DNA of 64,000 nt from Strongylocentrotus purpuratus (Eukaryota; Echinodermata; Echinoidea; Camarodonta; Strongylocentrotidae): positions 1,433,501-1,497,500 of the forward strand of contig NW_022145552.1 in assembly GCF_000002235.5 (NCBI RefSeq), in the 5' to 3' direction. Under the pieces are notes generated by a model. It was not told the DNA's origin and searched no databases. It saw nothing but the letters and a program-made list of their open reading frames with translations. Shown piece after piece: positions 51,119 through 62,860 of the stretch. Positions within the stretch are counted from its first letter, which is position 1, and every line of letters starts with the position of its first letter. The translations under genes and the position numbers were made by a program.

Positions 51119-52360
51119 AAATAACATAATTTATACTGCAAAAAGTGCAATCACCACGAAGAACTTTGCACATTGAGCGCCGTACAGTGAGTTTACACTC
51201 TCAAGTGGCTTCAAATTTAAGTAAGATAGGGCCTACTTAACTTAAGCGCAACTTAAGTTCTGTGGCAAAGTCAATACATAATAATACTATATTACGTCAC
51301 TCCACACAGATTTTGACACGTCGTGCTTTAAACAGGTGACATACTTCACACATAACTGAAGCACACACAGTATTCTAAACATTGCTAGCGGTAGTCACAA
51401 CCAAAATCGCAGTCGCAAGCAGCTGCAAGTATGTGGCTAAGGCCATGATGAGTAGTTGAATACTCAAGTACTCGCACTGTTGACAACTACTCGAGTGCGA
51501 TTTATCGTACTCGAATAATCGGCCGCCATTTTTTTTCTTCTTTTCCCCGTACACCTGGCACTGTCCAGGCTGACGCTTACCTGTGCCAAGCGCCCGGGAG
51601 AGTGCCGGCATGGTACTGTGGGTAAAAATGTTTCCCAGCTCAATCACTGTCAACTCACCGCTCAGAAACTGGGACCAAATGTCCGGATTTCTGTTTGGAC
51701 TCGGAGGAAAATGGATTAGTTTGTCATCTTTGGTGTTTAAAACACCATTGTTTACTATTATTATTATTATTAAATCGGCGTCTTCAACTGCAAATCAAAG
51801 TAAAATCGTGTGAGTTTTCGGAGACGTACCTGGGATACTGCTGGCGTACCCGTAGTATGGTGGTGGCAAAAAAAAAAATGCCATCCGAGTATTCGCCTGT
51901 AAGCCTGGGAGTGTACTTGAGTACCTCATTACAGGGTTATGCACAGCCTTAGAAATAGGTACGCGCGTAAGTTTGTCAAATAACCGCCTCACTTTTCTTT
52001 AAACATAACATCAATTCACCCTTGTCAAAACCAATGCAGCCAGCTCACAGCTAAAAATTGTGAGTCGGTCCCTGTACACTTTGATCTACTATGAATCTCA
52101 TGGTTTAGTCAATAATACTGTAGAATGCATTCAGGTGTGGGGAGATGCAAAGTCGATATGCACACGTGGGGATACATCAACACTGCAACAGACTGAGTCA
52201 TGCACTTGGAGGGACGTGGCAGAGGCCAACAACATGGCTCTTCATTTTGCTAGGTGTTCTGAAATGCCTGTATAATGACTCTTAATGATGATAATAATCT
52301 TGTCCTTAAAGTATTCATATTATCTTAAAATGAAACACCTCTTCCCCTTTGTTTTTCCAG
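51119..52360. other. Upstream region of the monoamine oxidase gene
   Basis: GC-richer than average at 51530-51900, which may include promoter or 5' UTR exon sequence. A splice acceptor (tttttccag, ending 52360) lies 10 bp before the start codon, so at least one non-coding exon is upstream. I could not place it. Confidence 0.45.
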
Positions 52361-52370
52361 GTTTCAGGAA

Positions 52371-52640
52371 ATGGCAGAGAAGAGAGACCAGGAGTGTGAC
52401 GTGGTGGTAGTAGGGGCGGGGCTGTCTGGTCTGACTGCAGCTTATCGTATCCAGCAGAATGTACCAGGATGCAAGGTTCTTGTTGTTGAGGCAAAAGGTA
52501 TCAACAAAAATAAGGTCCTTTATAATATAGTCTCTTTTATTACAGATTATTCCTTCTTTTTCATTTTAGTGACTTTTTGGTTACGTTGTATTTTATTGAC
52601 TTGTGCATTAGTGAGTCTGTGCACTTGAGCCTTTTTCTTT

Positions 52641-52672
<32 letters not shown>

Positions 52673-55600
52673 GATGTAGATTTTGGGCGCCAATGCGTTC
52701 CAGATTCCTGTCAGTGTATAATCGTGGCCAAATTATAAAAAGAGTGATGCTATTTAGGGGGAAATAGTCAGAGGACAGTGTATGAAGTGAGATAGAGGGT
52801 ATTTTGAAATGACATTTTTTTGGGGGGGGACACATTTAAACAAGCAGCCATATTGTAACTTAGTCTGGACCCCCCTTCGAATGTTGAGGTTCCTTTATAG
52901 GGCTCATGCATACAGACTGTAAAATGTTTGATCCAGACCCCCTTAAGAAAAATTTAATTAAAGTGACTCAGTAACATTGCCTCAGATTCTGAAACAAAAT
53001 CCTGGATTAAGCTTATGCTGCAATCATAATTATAAACTTTTTGGTCAGACAGGAATCCCATGAATTTTACAAGCCTGTCTGATTATCAAGATATTTATGA
53101 TTGGAAATCAAAATCAAATTTTGCGTTTTTCAAACGGTTTTTATAACGCTACAGTCTATTGGGGAAAATGAGTATGGTACAACTGGTCACTCCAAGATTT
53201 TTACTTTTTGAGGCACTTCATGATCATTTTGATAGACAATTTTTTTTAGGGCTTCAATATTACACCATATCACATAAGGCCATGCACCTCAGATTTAACA
53301 TTGTTAAATGATCCTTTAATCCCTTGTGTCTTGTTTCTTTCTATCAGATCGGATCGGTGGAAGAACGATGACTGTGGAGATGCAAGGAGCACATGGACCT
53401 GATTCGTGGGACCTCGGAGGTCAGTGGGTGTCAAGGTAAACACATAGAAAGAGATTTAAAACCAAATCACTGCCATTGTGATATTAATTGATATTAATTT
53501 TAATTTTGATTTGTAAAGCGCACATACATGTATCTGCCTATAATGGCACCCAAGGCCTACAAATCGGTTAAGAAATTTCAAGATAATCCAAGTTGATACA
53601 AACCAACAAAATGACAATAATGGCAATGCAATAATCAGATGCAATAAAATCAGACACTATATCCAGATACATTTTCACAGATATCATTGTGCAACAGTGA
53701 TTATAATGATCATCAATAGCAGGTTTTAATCAAGTTTCCAGGAATGAGTGGAAAACTGAAATTGATGCTCTTGATTTGATGTATGAAGGGAGGGCATTCC
53801 AGTGGCACGGGGCGGCTGCACTGAAGGATCTGTCACCCCATGACTTCTTGGTCCAAACTTCTTAAAACTGGTGAATGTTTCCTGATCAAAGACCTGCTCT
53901 GATTGCATAAGTTCCAAGCCATGCTATGGTTACATTGATTTGCAGCATGATATGCATCATGATTGCATTTGCATTGGAGGTGTGATAGCTCAGTTGTTAG
54001 AGCAGTGGTCTCGTAATCCGGCAACCCGGTTTCGAAACCAAGTCGATGCGCTAGTGCCCTTTGGTAAGGCATTAATCCACTACCAGGTCTCTCGAAAAGG
54101 ACCTAAAGTTGTCGATCCTCTGGTTGCTTACTAACAAGCATTTATGCTTTCTTAGCAGTCAGGTTAAATAACCACCACCACTTATCAATTGCATTATTAT
54201 TATTATTATCATTGTTATTAATTTGTTTTCATATCCACATGGTCCTTATGTTTTTATGCAGTAAAATAAATTTGTCATGGTCTTGAATTATTGTGAAATA
54301 ACGAATTGTAAATAAGATGTTTATATTTAAATATTTGTTAATCATGCATACAATTAAGCCTTTGGCTGCAATATGTTGATGAATAAATATCTTACCTTAC
54401 CCTCAGTTCACAGCACCATGTCCTGTGGCTCCTGGAAGAGCTCGGTATAGAACATTACCCACAATTCAACAGCGGGAAGAGGCTTCTACAGGCAGGCAAG
54501 GAGTTTGGTATAACCGAACATCATGATAGCATTCCCTCATTACCACTACTTTCTCTTGTAGACCTCAACAGATTTATCACAAATGTAAGTTTTTTGTACA
54601 CAGTAAAAGGTAGTTTTAAGTCATATTAGTGAGTGGTTGAAATCAGTTGATAAAAAGATGCTTTTCAACTTGTAAATGTGTAAAGTGTTGCCATTAGCTC
54701 ACTTCCTGTCTTTTTAAAATAATTCTTATGAATTTGTCAACAATAAAAAAATTATCAGTATGATGTGTGTAGAAAATATCCACCGTAAATTATTGATAAA
54801 ATTGAATTTAAATGGTCTTATCCCTCTCACAACTGCTCTCTCTCAATTTTTGTATATATGTTTATTTACTATGTGATTGCAAATTATTTCTCTTTTTTCT
54901 GGTCTTTATTTTAAGTGTATGAAGTATAGTAAAGTAAAGAGTGACAAAAGAAATGTGAAATGTTAGAAATGCAGTCAGTAAATCATGCTTGTATGTGATA
55001 TCAGATTGTAAGTTTGGTCATTTTTTGAAAATATTTAATGATGGTGGTTATCATGCACTCTTTCAGGAAATGATCTGATATTGTCTTGAGATTTAAAATC
55101 ATTATAGTAAAGGCATTTACTCTCTATAATCTCTTTGTTGTTATACAGTTGGATAGCGTTGCTAAGTACGTGCCCAGTGATGAGCCATGGACAGCGGTCA
55201 AAGCTGATGAGTATGATAACATGACGCTAGAACAACTGGTAGAAGGCTCGACATGGACAACAGGTAACTATGTTAAAGCCCCACTGCACTACTTATAGCT
55301 ACTTGCGCCCTCTATATAGCAAACAATGCCTATTTGGTGCCTGTTGGTCCCCCATGATCCCCTTTTTCTTATGTTAATTGAGAGCTAACGAAATGAGATA
55401 AACACCTGTTAGAGACCTTGCAGGGAGGTCTAATCCCCCTGACCAAACTAGTGCAGACAGGCTTTAAAGCTTGAGTTCTAGGCCAGTATTCATTTTAATA
55501 CTTATCTTAGAGAGATGACTATTTTACTCAGTATTTGGCTTGAGCAAAACACTTAACAAACTTCGGTATTCAGTTGAAGCATTTGGAAAAATATTTCAGC

Positions 55601-58600
55601 CTAACTTTATGAAAGTTTCCTAGCTAATTTAAGCCAATTATTTTTGAGACCTTGATTGGCAGGCACATATGGTTTCCATACGCAGTAATTATAAGCTGCA
55701 CACAATGATTTCAGCGCACTTTTAGTGTGCACCATTTTGGATTGGTTATATGATGTCACAATGGCCATCAGGAACTTGTGAGAAACATGTAATAAGTTAG
55801 TAAAACTGCAAAGCAATAACAATTGAATTTCAGTCAACGCAGTTTCTACTGTGCAAAAATTAAGTTGAATCATTTGTCTTTGATATAGCCATTGATGTCA
55901 CCTTTTCAGTGCAGTCATTTGTATGGTACAACTTTTAGTCGGATAATTGATGGAACGCCACCCTCTGTCTTTTTTCAGTTGCCAGGGACACCATAGAGAC
56001 GGGTTGGCAGGTGGTGAGCGGTCTGAGGCTACGAGAGATTAGCGCCCTCTCGTACATGTTCTACCTCAGTTCATCCGGAGGACTGGAGAAGCTGGTGGAG
56101 ACAGCCGTTGGATCGGCCCAGGAGCTTAGAATAAAGGTCAGTCCTAAATTTCCTCTTTGCTTCAGCATTCCTTTGACCCATTTGAAATGAGTGTTGGAAA
56201 TGAAAAAATAAAACTTAAGTGAAAATGAACTGTTATTGTTGAGCAAAGAACAAAAAATTCAATTAAATTATTTCAGTTCATTGATTTTAAAAAATGCTTG
56301 TAGAAACATTCCAAAGACTGATACTTAAAAAATGTACGTAGTTGAATTATTTAATATTATATACTAGAATACAATACCTTCACCAAAATTGACAAGGAAC
56401 AGAAATTAAAGTTAGAAGTGAAGAGGAATTGTTTAGAGTATCGCATTTCAAAATGATACTGAACATAATCATAGTCGAATTATACACAACACCTACATAT
56501 GTAGGGCTAAGAATCCATAATAAAACACAGAAAGAAAAATACCTGTTGCATTGGCAATGCACAAGAAAATTTGACTAATTTGGTGATGAAAACCAATCTT
56601 CAAACACAAGCTATAAGATATAAGTGTAAGTACAAGGGGTTTGCATGGTATAGGAAAATCTTCAAAGTAAAACAAGGATACCAAAGAGTATTGAACCAGA
56701 TAAGGAAAGTTAACACTAGAAACAATACTAAACCATTTGTAACATTGGAAAATCAAGAAGAAGGGAGAAAGGTGGATGGATAAAATGAGAGTGAAGTGAG
56801 AGAAAAACGAGGAGAGAGATAAAGGAAGATAAGAGAAAGAGAGAGAAAGAGAGAGAGAGAGGGGAAGGGAGAAGGAAGAGAAAGTGTGAATAAAGGATTG
56901 GAAAAAAGTGAGAAAAGATTAGGTTGTATTGGTAGAGCAATTCTTTTGAATAGTTCTCTCTATTGGCTAGTTTGAAAATAGATAAAATAAATCCACAGAG
57001 AGTAATATTGCATAATTGTCACAAATTGTAAAATATACATCTTCCCATACAGGGTGGATCGCAAGGTATTAGTCACCAACTAGCAGAGAGGATAGACATC
57101 TCCAACATTCTGCTGTCCGAACCCGTCGTTGCCATCGACCAGAGCCAACCAGAGAAGGTCAAAGTTCACACACAGTCTGGCAAGCATTTCACCTGCAAGC
57201 ACATCATTGTAGCTGCTCCCCCTCACTGCACAGGTAACTTACAATGGGGTTTAGTAGTTTGTAGTAGACTAACCTGTTAATGTGGTAGTAGTAGTATAGT
57301 AGTAGTAGTAGTAGTAGAATGGTTTATTAGAACACCTGCAAAATGGTAAGTTACATTGCAATTTTTACAAGCTCAGATTTAAAAACATTTCAACAAAACT
57401 TAATTGATTACTGAATTATATTATTCCATAGGCTTAACACTGGGACCACCTGGTCCCTGTGAGCAATGTGTTAACAATTCCACTTAGACAAGGGTTATTT
57501 AAAATGAACTCTGCGCCAATGCCTCGCTGTACCTGTCTCAATTCCTACAAGAGCTGTTGTAAGTATTAGCAGGTACTGGTCCCGGGTAGATCATATATGA
57601 GGAGGGGAAACACTTTAAACTGTTTTTAGTATTAACCCGGTCATTTTTATTTGATTGCTTATCTCCACATGATATTGAACTCACTCCGCTTCCTGGGGAG
57701 TATTCCAGCCAAGCACCATTTCACAAGTGCACATGTGCCAATCTAACCACATGCCAAGCCGGGGATCAAACCTGTGGCCTTTGCATCTACAGTCAAGTGT
57801 TTAAACAACACAACTACAACACCTCTGCTTACTGATCAATTACTGTATATTTTGGCTTTCAGGATCGATACAGTACTTACCAGATCAGCCCACAAGAAGA
57901 ATACGACTGACAACATCTATGCACCCAGGTCATCTATTCAAGTTTGTTGCAACGTATAAAAAGGTCAAAAGTAGTTTTTTAATCGCAGAAACGGTTTAGT
58001 TTGGTTGAGTATGTACATGTGGTGCATCATGGCTTTGTTGCAGGGTGGGTTGATGTAGGGGTGGGGGGGGGGGGAGGGGGAGGGGGTTCATTGAACAATT
58101 GGTGCAATGTTAATCAGTGTCATTATATCATTTCTACATAATTTAGCAAATGGAAGTAGGTCATTGCTGCCACCATAAGGAATATCTGAACTACATGTAG
58201 GCATATGTAACTTTCATAAATGTATGATGGTGATGATGCCTTCTTGTATAGCGCCAGTGTCCGCGTCTGGTGGGCGCTCATGACGCTTGCCCTACATTTT
58301 CTCACAAATTCAACGTTCTTGGTCAGTGTTTCAAATTCAAATTATTTTCCATCGGTCTTTGTGGGCATTATACTTCTTGAGATGATTTTATAAATTGGAA
58401 TAGGAAAGATTGCCATAGTGTTAAGGGAAAGGTATGAATTAATGCAACATCTGGGGGGTGTTTCACAAACACTGAGATCGAATTTAAGTTGGTCTTAACT
58501 ATGGCAGGCCTTTCATGCCACTGGTTGCTGTTACCATTGGTCTCTCAATTATGATATTTATATAATATTTTTTCCTTCACTAATGAACTATCAAAAAAGG

Positions 58601-61600
58601 CAAATTCTGTAGATTTGTGACCATGATTCGCACGTCCCTCGAGAGACCAATGCCAGGAATGGTTAGAGGAACTAGTGGCATGAACGGCCTGCTATAGCTA
58701 AAGTCGATCTTAATCTTTGTAAAATGCTCCCCTGGCTTTTGATGGGAATGATGTTGAAAGGTCCCTCATATATCGTTCTTCCTTCCCCCAGGCATTTTGG
58801 AGAGAAGCTGGTTACTCTGGTGAGATCGTCTGTAACGGTAGCTGCGCCACGGTACCCGGGTGCAACAAGGCACCCATTCAGTACGTCCTTGACGCCACCA
58901 GCTCAGAGGGTAACCCCGCCCTCGTCGGCTTCATTGGAAACCCCAGTCTGTGGGGACAAGTTAGCGTAAGACTCGACCTATAGTATTTTATCTTTCGATA
59001 ATCATGCGATTGCATAGTGAAAGAAACATTGTGGAATCGATCATGTTTTTAACATGTTTCTTTAGTATTTCTCACTTTTCCTTCCTTATCCTTTCTTCTT
59101 TCTCTTGCGCTTAGAAACATTGTATTAAGAGCATTTTAAATGCAATGTATTATTATTATTATTATTATTAAAAGGTTGATAAGTATTGGTGTGTACTGCA
59201 AGGTTGTGGAATCATAAAAATGATAAGAAATTTGGCCCAGTCTTGGTAAAGTTACATGCACTGTACACAAAAAGATATATATGGGACTACACGAACATGT
59301 GGCATAAAAATCCGTCCCGAATTTTATGATGTTATACAGTATGCCATATTTAGAATAATAAGGCATTTGAAAAGCCATACTTTTCAGCGAGCACTTTGTA
59401 TCTGATGTTCTTTCACACTTGCATAATACAGTGATAACGCTCACAAATTATTGTCCACCTGTTCTCAGAACTCAACCTTCTCTTTAACTAGTGTTTCAAT
59501 GAACAAAATACATATTCAAATTTATAAATGCTTCTATCCCAACATTATAATCACAAATGATTGCACTCACCTGTTAGGCCTTGTTCAGACATGATGTGGC
59601 TAAACCTCAGTGTTTTGAAAAACAATGACGTAAAGTGTGACAGGCATCACATTTCTGTATCTTACAACACAGACGTCAGTGAATGCACGCAGTTGCCATT
59701 CATTTACATGTTAAAACAAATACTCTTTTATTTTGATTTAATTTAATTTTATTTTATTTATTTATTTTCCACTCAAATATCCATCAATTGAATGACATAT
59801 ATAAACCATACAGTAATACAATAACAAATGAATTATTATACAAGTAACGAAATACTGACAAGTAAGTTCAAAATCAAATAAGTTTACAGAGTTAAGATTA
59901 CAGATTTTGAAAGTTAAAATGTAGGTTGCCCATTCATTAATTCGGCTGTGTGCTATTCGCGAAAGCAAAGACTTAAGAAAATGTCTCTTAGCCTGTCGTT
60001 CGCGAAAATATCTGTATGCGAAAATGTCAGCTTATACAGAAATTGATAGAAAGAAGCGTAATGAAATAAGCCTACTATGAATGCAGTAAACCAAGTATTT
60101 CTTATCTTCACAGGTTGATACCAGGAAGGCAGCCATATTGAACCACCTAGCAGATTTCTTTGGAGACGCTGCAAAGAAACCCATAGACTTCATGGAAAAG
60201 GTAAACAGTTTGGATTTGGTCCTGAAGAAAACTGTTCGTAATCAGTTTCATGTCATCTTGAATGTTGGTAATAGGACACTTGTAGACAAGTATAAGGATA
60301 GCATTCATTGTTCACAAGATTAAGGTCTAGTGGATAAGTCACCCGACTGCAGATCACAAGGTACAGGGTTCATATTTATGTTGATATAAATTGGTTATTA
60401 ATGATTTTGTAAAAGTATAAGTATTTATTTCATCTACATGTTAATTCATCTACATGTGTATTATCAAGTGATGCTCAAAAACCATCTTCTCTCTTCTTGC
60501 AGGACTGGGCATTAGAGCCATATAACGGAGGCTGTCCTGTAAGTCTAATGACGCCTGGTGCTATGGCAAACTGGGATACCATAAGGACACCCCACGGAAG
60601 GTAAATGGATGTTTCGAGTTAATAGTGCAATTCATTTGACATTTGTAAAACAAAATCTTATCAAAATATCAACAATTAGGTTTGGAGTCATATTGAATAG
60701 TTGGCAAAAATGGAAGTCACTGGAAAATCTTTCATTCTGTGCTCCCTCTTATACACAAATCTGAAAAAAAATCTCAATTATTGGGGGACGACCCGACTTA
60801 AAGACCCTGGACAACCCGGCCCAATACTCGACCAGGTTGTCCAGGGTGGGGTGCTTCGGCTGACAGCTTGACCCACTTTTTTACAGCTTAGAATGCTATA
60901 TCTAATAATAATATGATATATAAAACATGGTAAAATAGGGTTAGGGATAGGGTTAGGGTCGGTTTAGGTGGCTGTCGCAAAAGGAAGTCTTTCCAAAAGT
61001 GGGTCGACCTGTCCGCCGAAGTACCCCACCCTGGACAACTCGACCTGGTCGAGTTGTCCAGGGTGTTAGGTCGGGTTTTCTAGGGTCGGTCTGCCCAGTG
61101 GTCGGGTTGTCTAGGATTCTATTTATCCTCTGCTAGTTATAAAGCTGCCCTTGTACATGATCAATATAGTTTTCTTGTTTCTTGGTTTTAGAGGTGCTTA
61201 GTTTGGGTGGAAAGGAATGGTCCAGTGTTTGTAATATGGGATAGGGCTTTAGATGAAAGGCTTAAAACTTCAGAATCATACATGGTTCTGTATTATTGAA
61301 TTAAGAATGACTGTACGTGTATTGTAAAAGTCTGATATTTAAGTTGTGTTTTGTTTTTATGCCTCCGTTACGAAGTAGCCGGAGGCATTATGTTTTCGGG
61401 TTGTCCGTCCGTCCGTCCGTCTGTACGTACGTACGTCTGTACGTACGTACGTACGTCCCGTTCTCGTGATCGCGTTATCTGAAGAACCGATTGATGGATT
61501 CCTGCCAAACTTTGGTCATGTATGTATCTTGCAGAGCCGATGAACTGATTAGATTTTGGGGTTACGAGGTCAAAGGTCAAAGGTCACAGGGCTCATTATG

Positions 61601-62860
61601 TATGCAAAAACAGCTCGTGATCGCGTTATCTGAAGAACCGATTGATGGATTCCTGCCAAACTTTGGTCATGTATGTATCTTGCAGAGTCAAAGAACTGAT
61701 TAGATTTTGGGGTCATGAGGTTAAAGGTCAAAGGTCACAGGGCTCATTATGTATGCAAAAACAGCTCGTGATCGCGTTATCTCAAGAACCGAGTGATGGA
61801 TTGCTGCCAAACTTAGGTCATGTATGTTACTTGCAAAACCGATGAAGTGATTAGATTTTGGGGTCATGAGGTCAAAGGTCAAAGACCACAGCGCACATTA
61901 TGTATGCAAAAACAGCTCGTGATTGCGTTATCTCAAGAACCGATTGATTGATTGCTGCTAAACTTAGGTCATGTATGTTACTTGCAGAGCAGATGAACTG
62001 ATTAGATTTTGGGGTCATGAGGTCAAAGGTCAAAGGCCACAACGCACATTATGTATGCAAAAACAGCTCGTGATCGCGTTCTCAAGAACCGATTGATGGA
62101 TTCCTGCCAAAATTAGGTCATGTATGTTACTTGCAGAGCCAATGAACTGAGTAGATTCTTGGTTCATAAGGTCAAAGGTCAAAGGTCATGGGCTCATTAT
62201 GTATGCAGAAATAGCTTGTGAACACATTCTCATTAGAACTGACAGATGGATTACTATTTAACTCAGGACATCTTGCAGAGCCAATGAACTGAGTAGATTT
62301 TAGGGTCATGAGGTCAAAGATCAAAGGGTCATATATGTATATGAGAAATTGCTTGTAATCACGATATTCTGAGAACCTGTTAATGGATTACAATTGAACT
62401 TGAATTCGAAAAATGTGTTATGTTTTGGTTTGTTAAATTGCTCTATGACGGAGGCATCATTTTCGACTGCGCGCAGTCGAATTCCATCTAGTCTCATTAT
62501 GTATTTCTTGTCCACAATCCCCATAACAGGATACACTGGGCTGGCACCGAGACAGCCACCCAGTGGATGGGCTATCTGAACGGAGCCGTCCAAGCAGGGT
62601 TGAGGGCCGCTGACGAGGTGACCCTTGAACTCCGACCCCAACCTCAACGTGGAAGCCAGAGCTCCGAGGCTGCGGAGGAAGTGGGCGGCGGCCTTCTAAG
62701 GGCTTTAGATGGGAGGAAGGGGCAGAAGGAGACGACGTGTCACGGGTATGAAGGGTCACTCATCTGGACGATGGGTAAGCTAGCCGTCGTGGCCGCCCTG
62801 GTTGGATTCGCGATGAGGAAGGCGTGGCTGGCAGGTGGTAAAATCAACCTTCCATTGTAA
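52371..62860 (+). CDS. MAO: Monoamine oxidase (flavin-containing), 11 exons, 545 residues
   Basis: Oxidative deamination of amines at the mitochondrial outer membrane. Coding exons: 52371-52497, 53348-53435, 54407-54584, 55149-55263, 55979-56136, 57053-57233, 57863-57963, 58792-58965, 60114-60200, 60503-60600, 62530-62860. Phases join without a stop; human MAO-A and MAO-B are 527 and 520 residues. N-terminal FAD dinucleotide fold DVVVVGAGLSGLTAAYRI (10-27); DRIGGRT and DLGGQWV follow. K309 matches the flavin-facing Lys of MAO. GGC at 412-414 supplies C414 for covalent FAD. HWAGTETA and GYLNG (450-454) are the C-terminal FAD motif. A hydrophobic helix (about 517-532) followed by basic residues is the membrane anchor. 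Oddity: the residue after C414 is Pro where MAO-A/B have Tyr of the aromatic cage; the other cage Tyr is kept as Y451. The exon 7 donor is weak (GTCAAA) but the only in-frame one. Confidence 0.95.
52642..52671 (+). repeat. 30-nt G homopolymer in MAO intron 1
   Basis: Uninterrupted G run. It is the longest of several G or C runs in the window, and a likely site of assembly or length error. Confidence 0.95.
53035..53320 (-). repeat. Uninterrupted copy of the 35-kb dispersed repeat
   Basis: Reverse complement of 35140-35187 plus 35634-35905, without the 446-bp insert. It lies in MAO intron 1, just before exon 53348-53435. Confidence 0.75.
53975..54185 (+). mobile_element. tRNA-derived SINE, copy 2
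   Basis: Same family as 32336-32550, with A box 'tagctcagttgttagagc' and B box 'ggtttcgaaacc', and the same body through 'gcatttatgctttcttagc' and 'accaccacca'. It lies in MAO intron 2, same strand as the gene. Confidence 0.88.
55277..55463. mobile_element. TTAA-flanked MITE, 187 bp (copy 2)
   Basis: Starts 'agccccactgcac' and ends 'gtgcagacaggct', flanked by TTAA at 55273-55276 and 55464-55467. It is the reverse-orientation relative of 6470-6654. It begins 13 bp after the MAO exon 4 boundary without touching the splice donor. Confidence 0.82.
56778..56890. repeat. GA-rich low-complexity tract
   Basis: Imperfect (GA)n in the MAO intron after exon 55979-56136. The rest of this intron shows nothing recognisable. 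Confidence 0.85.
58451..58734. mobile_element. MITE with long imperfect inverted repeats, 284 bp
   Basis: The left arm carries 'aagttggtcttaac', 'atggcaggcc', 'catgccact' and 'attggtctctc'. The right arm carries the same strings, slightly changed, on the opposite strand in the mirrored order. The ends 'ctggggggtgttt' and 'atgctcccctgg' pair only partly. It ends about 57 bp upstream of MAO exon 8. Confidence 0.7.
58990..59300 (+). mobile_element. Diverged relative of the 49.8-kb TTAA element
   Basis: Shares 'atgcgattgcat', 'agtattggtgtg', 'actgcaaggtt', 'cagtcttggtaaagt' and 'atatatgggac' in the same order as 49791-49965, with an extra segment at about 59040-59165 that includes (ATT)n. Terminal repeats were not recognised here. 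Confidence 0.65.
60786..61115. mobile_element. Hairpin MITE with TTAGGG-like loop
   Basis: An arm of about 80 bp (60803-60884, with 'gttgtccagggtggggt' and 'cttgacccactttt') pairs with 60995-61067 on the opposite strand; weaker pairing continues outward. The loop holds 'agggttagggatagggttag' at about 60936-60959. It lies in the last MAO intron. Confidence 0.75.
61359..62457. repeat. 151-bp tandem array bounded by 10-bp inverted repeats, carrying DR1 motifs
   Basis: Bounded by 'atgcctccgt' (61359) and its complement 'acggaggcat' (ending 62457). A (GTCC/GTAC)n tract at 61403-61456 is followed by units starting 'ctcgtgatcgcg' at 61463, 61614, 61765, 61916 and 62067, with diverged units after about 62215. 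The period is 151 bp. Each unit contains AGGTCA half-sites one base apart: 61567-61586, 61725-61737, 61869-61881, 62020-62032 and 62169-62188. It lies in the last MAO intron, ending 72 bp before the last exon. Confidence 0.88.

Noticed and set aside
59750..59970. Possible LINE fragment in a MAO intron
   Set aside because: AT-rich sequence with a faint resemblance to repeat tails, but no coding motif or shared block strong enough to call.
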